Below are positions 58,420 through 64,000 of a stretch of DNA of 64,000 bases, piece after piece. This DNA is from Prosthecobacter debontii (GTDB lineage Bacteria > Verrucomicrobiota > Verrucomicrobiia > Verrucomicrobiales > Verrucomicrobiaceae). The translations under genes and the position numbers were made by a program. Numbering within the stretch: the stretch's first letter is position 1; every line of letters begins with the position of its first letter. The notes under the pieces are model-generated. The model saw only the letters and a list, made by a program, of their open reading frames with translations, was not told the DNA's origin and made no database searches. The DNA is taken from positions 186,001 through 250,000 of the forward strand of contig NZ_FUYE01000007.1 in assembly GCF_900167535.1 (NCBI RefSeq). Reading direction: 5' to 3'.

Positions 58420-59919
58420 ATGTATTTTCTCGGTATCGACAGCGGCACGCAGAGCACCAAGGCCATCGTCTTGGATCTGGAGACGGGCAAGATCCTAGCC
58501 TCCGGTCACAGTAGCTATGAACTGATTGAGGGGCTGCCGCCGGGGCATCTGGAACAAAATCCGCAGGACTGGCTGGATGCCGTGGATCACTGTGTAAAGC
58601 AGTGCCTGGAAAAACTTGGCACGGATAAAGCCAAGGTCGCAGGCATCGGCGTCAGCGGCCAGCAGCATGGTTTGGTGGCTCTCGGTGCGGATGATCGACC
58701 TGTGCGTCCCGCCAAACTGTGGTGCGATACCTCCACCCAGCCTCAATGTGCAGAGATGGCGCATGAGTTTGGCGGGCAACCGGGCATCATCGCCTTGGCT
58801 GGCAATGCCATGCTGCCAGGTTACACCATCCCCAAGCTGCTCTGGATGAAACAGAACGAGCCGGAGAACTTTGCCAAAACCATCTCCATTCTACTGCCGC
58901 ACGACTACATTAACTTTTGGCTCAGTGGGGTGAAGCGCATGGAGTATGGCGATGCCTCAGGAATGGGTATCCTGAACGTGAACACGCGTGAGTGGTGCTA
59001 TGAGTTGTGCGATTACATTGACCCACGTGTGCGCAGCATGCTTCCTGAGTTAGGCTCAAGCCGCCGTGTTCACGGTCGTCTTCGTGCCGAACTGGCTCAG
59101 GCCTGGGGCCTGGGAGACAACGTCATCATCAGTGCCGGTGGTGGTGATAACATGATGGGAGCGATCGGCACCGGCAACATCAAACCGGGCGTGGTGACGG
59201 CCAGCTTCGGCACCAGCGGCACGCTCTATGGTGTCGCCGCTGAACCTGTGGTGGATGGCCAGGGTGAAGTGGCCGCTTTCTGCGACAGCACGGATCAATG
59301 GCTCCCGCTTGTGTGCACGATGAATGTTACCGTCGTGACGGAGCAAGTGCGTGAGATGTATGGCTGGGATCTAAAGCAACTCGAAGAAGCGGTAGCTTCG
59401 GCGCCTGCTGGGGCAGAGGGGCTGACTTTCCTGCCTTACCTGAATGGCGAACGCACTCCGAACCTTCCTAATGGCAGTGGGGTGATTCATGGCCTGCGCC
59501 CGACCAACATGACCCCCGCCAACATCGCCCGCGCTGCGGTGGAAGGCGCGACTCTCGGACTCGCCTATGGTCTGAAACGCTTCCGGGATCTGGGCATGAA
59601 TCCCACGGAAATTCGTCTGACGGGTGGCGGCAGTAAAAGCTCGACCTGGCGGCAAATTGCGGCGGACTGTTTCAATGCGGAAGTGGTGACGCTCAATACC
59701 AGTGAAGGGGCCGCGCTCGGTGCGGCCATTCAGGCTGCTTATGCGCAGGCCAATGAGCACGGGGACACCGTGACCTACGATGAACTCTGTGCCCAATTGG
59801 TGACACTGGACGAGTCCACCCGCTGCAAACCCAATGCGGGAAATGCAGCGCTGTATGCCCAACAACTGGAGAGGCAGATGGAATTGACCGGGCGTCTCAA
59901 TCAGACGGGCTGGTTGTGA
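58420..59919 (+). CDS. xylB: Xylulokinase
   Basis: XylB phosphorylates D-xylulose with ATP before the pentose phosphate pathway. From the ATG at 58420 the protein has 499 residues, starting MYFLGIDSGTQSTKAIVLDL, the normal FGGY start; the longer frame from 58297 overlaps the C39-like gene. Further motifs: GIGVSGQQHGLVAL, KLWCDTST, GDASGMGILN, SFGTSGTLYGVA, LPYLNGERTPN and LTGGGSKSSTWRQIAADCFN. No xylA or pentose transporter is nearby. Confidence 0.9.
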   Translation: MYFLGIDSGTQSTKAIVLDLETGKILASGHSSYELIEGLPPGHLEQNPQDWLDAVDHCVKQCLEKLGTDKAKVAGIGVSGQQHGLVALGADDRPVRPAKLWCDTSTQPQCAEMAHEFGGQPGIIALAGNAMLPGYTIPKLLWMKQNEPENFAKTISILLPHDYINFWLSGVKRMEYGDASGMGILNVNTREWCYELCDYIDPRVRSMLPELGSSRRVHGRLRAELAQAWGLGDNVIISAGGGDNMMGAIGTGNIKPGVVTASFGTSGTLYGVAAEPVVDGQGEVAAFCDSTDQWLPLVCTMNVTVVTEQVREMYGWDLKQLEEAVASAPAGAEGLTFLPYLNGERTPNLPNGSGVIHGLRPTNMTPANIARAAVEGATLGLAYGLKRFRDLGMNPTEIRLTGGGSKSSTWRQIAADCFNAEVVTLNTSEGAALGAAIQAAYAQANEHGDTVTYDELCAQLVTLDESTRCKPNAGNAALYAQQLERQMELTGRLNQTGWL

Positions 59920-59966
59920 TGTGAGCCTGATTTGAAACATCCAGCCATGCCGCTTGTTTATGCTGC

Positions 59967-61037
59967 ATGGCCGTTTTGTTCTCTCGCACTCGATTCGGAA
60001 TCCAGTCTTGGATCGCTTGTGTGACTCTTGGTTATGCCTTGTCCTCCTGCCTAGCGCAAGAGTCTGACTCGGAGGAGGAAGGACAGACTCGATCAGCGAT
60101 GGAGGGCATCGCGATTCTACCGAGTCGCACCGATCCCGAAATCAAGACATTCGATTTTCCGCATCACCTTCATGTGGATCGGGACATTGTGATTCGGAAG
60201 GCCCCGGAGAAAGCCGCCGAGCGGCATGAGCTCTTGCTCTGGTTGACAGGGACAGGCGGGCGCAGTCGAGGCGCTGAAGAGTTTTGCAAACTGGCTGCGA
60301 GCCAAGGTTATCACGTGATCAAGCTGATGTATCCCGATGATATCCCGGCGACAGTTTGTAAGCGCGATGAAGATCCCAAGAGCTTTGAAGAGTTTCGCCT
60401 GAGCATCATCCAAGGCGGCAAAGGGCCGCACATCTCCATCCCTCGCGCCGAGAGCATCGAGAATCGTCTGATCAAACTCCTGAAGCTTTTAAGTCAAATC
60501 CGTGCTCGCGAAAATTGGGGGCAGTTCCTCGATGAGTCAGGAGACTTGGTTTGGGAAAAACTGGTGCCTGCCGGGCAATCTCAAGGCGGAGGACATGCCT
60601 TTCTCATCGGCATGAAACATCCGGTCGCAAGAGTTATTGGCACTGGGGCACCCAAGGACTGGAGTCTGAAGTCCGCCCGGTCGGCCGCTTGGTTAGTGGG
60701 AGAGTCGGCCACTCCCAAAGAGCGCTTTTTCACCTTCAATCACCAGCAGGATTACCAGGGCTGCACTCCTGAGCAGCAATGGGCGACCTTAGACGCTTTT
60801 GGATTAACCAAATTTGCTCCGTTGGTATCAGTGGATGAAAAGAGAGCCCCTTTCGATCACAGCCGTTGCCTCACCACCGATTATCCAGGAGGAAAGCTAG
60901 AGTCTGGTCCTGCCCACACTTCTGTCATTGCCAATAAGAATGCGGATCTGTTTAGGCCGGTGTGGTTGTACATGCTGACGGCCCCTCTTTCAGTGGCAGA
61001 GGGAGCTCACTATCAACCAGCCAAGGCAGAATATTAA
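59967..61037 (+). CDS. Secreted alpha/beta hydrolase
   Basis: The 356-residue protein has a signal peptide (about 1-30). The hydrolase core starts at HELLLWLTGTGGRSRGAEEFC and has a nucleophile elbow G-x-S-x-G (PAGQSQGGGHAFLIG). Late His residues (GPAHTSVI) may complete the triad. Between strands lie long inserts. It probably acts on esters outside the cytoplasm; the substrate is unknown. The start codon sits in a stem (GCCATGC/GCATGGC, 59944-59950 and 59965-59971) with no clear ribosome binding site. Confidence 0.75.
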   Translation: MAVLFSRTRFGIQSWIACVTLGYALSSCLAQESDSEEEGQTRSAMEGIAILPSRTDPEIKTFDFPHHLHVDRDIVIRKAPEKAAERHELLLWLTGTGGRSRGAEEFCKLAASQGYHVIKLMYPDDIPATVCKRDEDPKSFEEFRLSIIQGGKGPHISIPRAESIENRLIKLLKLLSQIRARENWGQFLDESGDLVWEKLVPAGQSQGGGHAFLIGMKHPVARVIGTGAPKDWSLKSARSAAWLVGESATPKERFFTFNHQQDYQGCTPEQQWATLDAFGLTKFAPLVSVDEKRAPFDHSRCLTTDYPGGKLESGPAHTSVIANKNADLFRPVWLYMLTAPLSVAEGAHYQPAKAEY

Positions 61038-61043
61038 AACCCG

Positions 61044-62021
61044 CTACAGCAGCTTCTTCCGCTTAAACCACCAGATCGGGATAAGAGCCGAGACGACCAG
61101 AAGGCAGATAACCACCGGATAAGCCCAGGGAAATTTCAGCTCCGGCATGTGCTCGAAATTCATGCCGTAGATGCTGGCAATCAGGGTCGGAGGCATGAAC
61201 AGCACGCTGGCGATGGTGAAGATCTTGATGATCTGGTTCTGCTGGATGTTGATCAGCCCTAACGTGGACTCCAGAAGGAAGGTCATCTCCTGCTGCTGCT
61301 GATTGGTGTAATCGTCCAGAGACTTCACGTCGCGCATGACGCTGCGGAACTGCGCGGCGAGATCACTGCGCATCCACGTGGCTGCATTGTTGAGGAAATA
61401 CTGGAGCATGCGGTTCACGCTCACGAGACTTTCGCGCAGATTCGCCACCAGAGCACTGCGGCGGCCCAGGGTGCGCACGACATCGCCCAAATCTTTTTCC
61501 ACGGTGGCGTTGGCCTTGTGGGGATTCAGACTGAATACATCCCGCCCGATCTTCTTGAGGTCGGACTCGACCAACTGCAGGGCATCGGCAATCCGGGCCA
61601 CGATCAACTCACAGAGGGTGAGGAAAACCGCATCGCTGCTCATGGGGCAGGCACATTGGCGGCGAACTTGGTCCACAATCAGACGGAACGCCATCGGGTC
61701 CGCATAGCGCACGGTGGTGAGGCAATCAGGGGCCAACACGAAGGTGATGGCGGTGGTGTCAGGGTCGGGTGAATCCAGCCCAACGGGAATCCACGCGGTC
61801 ATGTAGAGGGCTCCCTGTTCGCTGTAGAGTCGGCTGGATTCCTCAATCTCCTGCATCTCTTCCCGCGTCGGGAGCTGATGCTCGAGCCAACTCTCCGCCT
61901 CAAGTTCCTCGGCACGTGAGGGGTTGAGGAGATCAAGAAAGACGAGGTTGTCCGGAAAGGGGCGCACCTTTTCGTCCTGCCAATCGAAGAGCTGTCCTTG
62001 CTGGGTGATGAGTCGGACCAT
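61044..62021 (-). CDS. corA: CorA-family magnesium/cobalt transporter
   Basis: The 325-residue protein has a large cytoplasmic N-terminal domain and two C-terminal membrane helices with the signature YGMN (SIYGMNFEHMPELKFPWAYP) between them, which forms the ion-selecting loop of the pentamer. Length and layout are normal for CorA. It converges with the hydrolase gene at 59967-61037 with 6 bases between the stops. No magnesium riboswitch is visible in the upstream 131 bases. Confidence 0.94.
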   Translation of the reverse strand: MVRLITQQGQLFDWQDEKVRPFPDNLVFLDLLNPSRAEELEAESWLEHQLPTREEMQEIEESSRLYSEQGALYMTAWIPVGLDSPDPDTTAITFVLAPDCLTTVRYADPMAFRLIVDQVRRQCACPMSSDAVFLTLCELIVARIADALQLVESDLKKIGRDVFSLNPHKANATVEKDLGDVVRTLGRRSALVANLRESLVSVNRMLQYFLNNAATWMRSDLAAQFRSVMRDVKSLDDYTNQQQQEMTFLLESTLGLINIQQNQIIKIFTIASVLFMPPTLIASIYGMNFEHMPELKFPWAYPVVICLLVVSALIPIWWFKRKKLL

Positions 62022-62152
62022 ATTGGGGGGACGCGGACACTAGCTGGAATTACGAACTGTCGCCAAGAAAAAGCAGTTTAGATGCAATTGTTACCTCCGT
62101 CACCTGAGCTCTTGCAACTTATTCAGCCCATCAGTATCACCAGACACTACGC

Positions 62153-63268
62153 ATGAGCCCCCACGCCTGGTTCCACGTCGAAAACGAAACCGACATCGCC
62201 TCCCCTGCCCTGCTCCTGTATCGGGAGCGGATTGAGCACAATCTACAATTGATGCTTCAAATCGCCGGCGGGCCGGAAAGGCTCCGCCCGCATGTCAAAA
62301 CCCACAAAATGCTGACCCTGATCCAGCGGCAGGTGGAGTTAGGCATCAATCGGTTTAAGGCCTCCACCATCGCCGAAGCCGAAATGTGTGCTGCCGGTGG
62401 CGCGAAAGATATACTGCTGGCCATGCCCTGTGTGGGGCCTAATGGGCATCGTTTAGCCCGCTTGGCCGAAGCCTTTCCAGGAACCCAGTTTTCCGCCATT
62501 GCCGATGATGAGGCAACCATCCGCACGTTAGCCGCCGCAGCTCAACAAAACCAGGTCACGCTCGGCGTTTTTCTGGAATTGGACTGTGGCATGGGCCGCA
62601 CAGGGATACTCCCCAGCAATGAAGCCGCCGTTTTTCTGGCGCATGTGATCAAAGACACTCCGAAGCTGCTGTTCAGGGGCCTGCATGCCTACGATGGCCA
62701 TATCCATGATCCTGAGTTGGAAACACGCCGGAGCCGCTGCGAGGAAGCCTATGTGCCGGTTTTAGCCCTGCGAGAGCGATTGATCGGAGAAGGCGTGCTG
62801 GTTTCAGAGCTGGTCGCTGGTGGTTCACCGACCTTCGGTGTGCATGCCGCGTTTCCTGATCGCACGCTGTCTCCTGGCACCACGGTGCTCTGGGACTTTG
62901 GTTACGGCGATAAACACCCCGATTTACCCTTCCTTCCTGCCGCAATCTTGTTGGCCCGAGTCATTAGCAAACCAGGGGCAGATCGCTTAACCCTAGACCT
63001 TGGCCATAAATCGGTGGCCCCTGAGAATCCACATCCTCGGGTCCGCTTCGAAGAACTACCCGATGCTGAAGTGGTGATGCAGAGTGAAGAGCATCTGGTT
63101 CTAAAAACCGATCGCGCTCACGAATTCCAAATCGGCCAGGCTCTCCATGGCATTCCGAGACATATTTGCCCCACCGTCTCCATGTATGGTGAGGCAGTCG
63201 TCATCGAGGACGGTCGATCATCTCAGCGGTGGACCGTGACGGCTCGTAACCGTCGCATTACCTACTGA
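62153..63268 (+). CDS. D-threonine aldolase-like PLP enzyme (alanine racemase fold)
   Basis: The 371-residue product has the fold-type III PLP layout: ASPALLLYRERIEHNLQLML, PLP lysine in RPHVKTHK (Lys49), FLELDCGMGRTGI, GGSPTFGVHAAF and the C-terminal metal site H-x-C in IPRHICPTVS. In D-threonine aldolases, a divalent metal bound by that His and Cys assists cleavage of D-threonine to glycine and acetaldehyde. Related D-serine dehydratases share the motifs, so the substrate is not certain. It is divergent from corA across 131 bases. Confidence 0.87.
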   Translation: MSPHAWFHVENETDIASPALLLYRERIEHNLQLMLQIAGGPERLRPHVKTHKMLTLIQRQVELGINRFKASTIAEAEMCAAGGAKDILLAMPCVGPNGHRLARLAEAFPGTQFSAIADDEATIRTLAAAAQQNQVTLGVFLELDCGMGRTGILPSNEAAVFLAHVIKDTPKLLFRGLHAYDGHIHDPELETRRSRCEEAYVPVLALRERLIGEGVLVSELVAGGSPTFGVHAAFPDRTLSPGTTVLWDFGYGDKHPDLPFLPAAILLARVISKPGADRLTLDLGHKSVAPENPHPRVRFEELPDAEVVMQSEEHLVLKTDRAHEFQIGQALHGIPRHICPTVSMYGEAVVIEDGRSSQRWTVTARNRRITY

Positions 63269-63295
63269 CTCGCTTCTGCCTTGGCGGCTAGGTCG

Positions 63296-64000
63296 TCATT
63301 CTTTGGCTGCGGGTTCGTTCACGACGGAATCGCGGTCTGCCTTAGCGACTTCTTTCAGGCGTGCCTTCAGGGCGGACACTTGGTCGGGCTGCTGAGTGGC
63401 GAGGTCCTGTTTTTCCTCGGGATCACGGGCTAGGTTAAAGAGTTCCGCCACGCCATCAGGCTGCCCTTTCCGTCGGGTCACGACCAGTTTCCAATCTCCC
63501 TGACGAATGGCGCTGGCGCGAAAGCCGGGGCCAGCCCAGTAGAGCAGGCGTTCGTTAGCGGCTTTTTGTCCACTCAGGGCAGGCCAAAAGTCGGTGCCAT
63601 CCCATTTCAAATCCGCTTCGCTTTGATATCCAGCGAGGGCGCAGAAGGTGGGCATCCAATCGGTGATCTGCATCGGCGTGTCAAAACGCCCTGCTTTGAG
63701 GGTGCCTGGCCAACTTACAATGGTCGGCACCCGGATGCCGCCCTCGTAGAGATCGCCCTTTTGACCTCGCAGCGGAGTGTTATTGCCGGGGATGCTGCCC
63801 GAGACATAGTCATCGGCAGGATATTTACGGTCATTGTTTTCCGCCGTACTACCGCCGTTGTCACTGGTGAAGATCACCAGCGTGTTTTGTCGGTGCCCCG
63901 ACTTTTCCAGGGCCTCGATGATCCGCCCAACGGCCCAGTCCTGATGCAGGATGCAGGCCGCATAGTGTCTGGCAACTGCGTCGGTAATACCCGCAGGCAC
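63296..64000 (-). CDS. Type I sulfatase, C-terminal part (partial)
   Basis: The frame runs off the right edge, so only the last 234 residues are present. They include the metal-binding FTSDNGGS and the active-site Lys/His region GQKGDLYEGGIRVPTIVSWPG, then DWMPTFCALAGY, WKLVVTRRKGQPDGVAELFN and LARDPEEKQDLA, all typical of S1 sulfatases. The CxPxR cysteine motif lies outside the window. It is a different subfamily from the sulfatase at 271. Confidence 0.9.
   Translation of the reverse strand: MPAGITDAVARHYAACILHQDWAVGRIIEALEKSGHRQNTLVIFTSDNGGSTAENNDRKYPADDYVSGSIPGNNTPLRGQKGDLYEGGIRVPTIVSWPGTLKAGRFDTPMQITDWMPTFCALAGYQSEADLKWDGTDFWPALSGQKAANERLLYWAGPGFRASAIRQGDWKLVVTRRKGQPDGVAELFNLARDPEEKQDLATQQPDQVSALKARLKEVAKADRDSVVNEPAAKE

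Overview
The window looks like chromosomal DNA of a Verrucomicrobium/Prosthecobacter-type member of the Verrucomicrobia (PVC group). The main reasons are: many secreted sulfatases; DUF1592/DUF1552, FG-GAP and LamG proteins typical of Planctomycetes and Verrucomicrobia; Tat-exported Gfo/Idh/MocA enzymes; an outer-membrane gene set (lpxK, a LolC/E-type permease, AsmA-like proteins); and a perfect TGTTC-N4-GAACA site just upstream of recA, which matches the LexA motif I recall for Verrucomicrobia. Genes are dense and point both ways. I see no rRNA, tRNA, CRISPR array, insertion sequence or prophage.

Layout. 1-10092: the tail of a DUF1592-type gene, a sulfatase, a large FG-GAP protein, a LamG protein, a two-helix membrane protein, hemC, an ankyrin plus L,D-transpeptidase fusion, and an enolase-superfamily enzyme. 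10452-17848: a co-oriented surface-protein block made of a DUF1592 cytochrome-like protein, an intrusive tandem GxxExxY gene bounded by 20-base inverted repeats, a DUF1552 protein and two tandem paralogous secreted proteins of unknown function. 17880-26682: an oxidoreductase, an FHA protein, small secreted proteins, an overlapping ABC exporter-panC cluster, an RraB-like protein, nadB and a lipoprotein. 26822-31711: lpxK-fdhD-DUF3467, a LolC/E-type permease and an LRR lipoprotein.

31712-33502 is a small, AT-richer accessory patch: an antitoxin, its frameshifted RelE/ParE-type toxin, a DUF2750 protein and a membrane protein. 33565-46038 holds two AsmA-like proteins and, between them, a three-gene phosphorelay (a REC-kinase-REC hybrid, a kinase whose membrane domain carries the ethylene-receptor copper-site residues, and an Rcp1-like response regulator), a GH25-like lipoprotein, kup and a ROK regulator. 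46140-53178: an ABCG-type transporter, a 1300-residue secreted protein ending in a cupredoxin, and SOS-controlled recA. 53361-64000: an O-antigen ligase-like protein, VanZ, a BrnT/BrnA toxin-antitoxin pair, a glyoxalase-fold protein, two lipoproteins, a membrane-anchored C39-like protease, a xylulokinase, a secreted hydrolase, corA, a D-threonine-aldolase-like enzyme and a second, truncated sulfatase.

The most unusual items are: the ethylene-receptor-like two-component module; the tandem GxxExxY gene with its terminal inverted repeats; palindromic repeat DNA read in frame inside fdhD, with similar repeated-word DNA in a signal-peptide region; the cupredoxin-tailed giant protein with a perfect palindrome in its upstream region; and the broken toxin gene. 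All functional statements rest on motif recognition by eye, without database searches.
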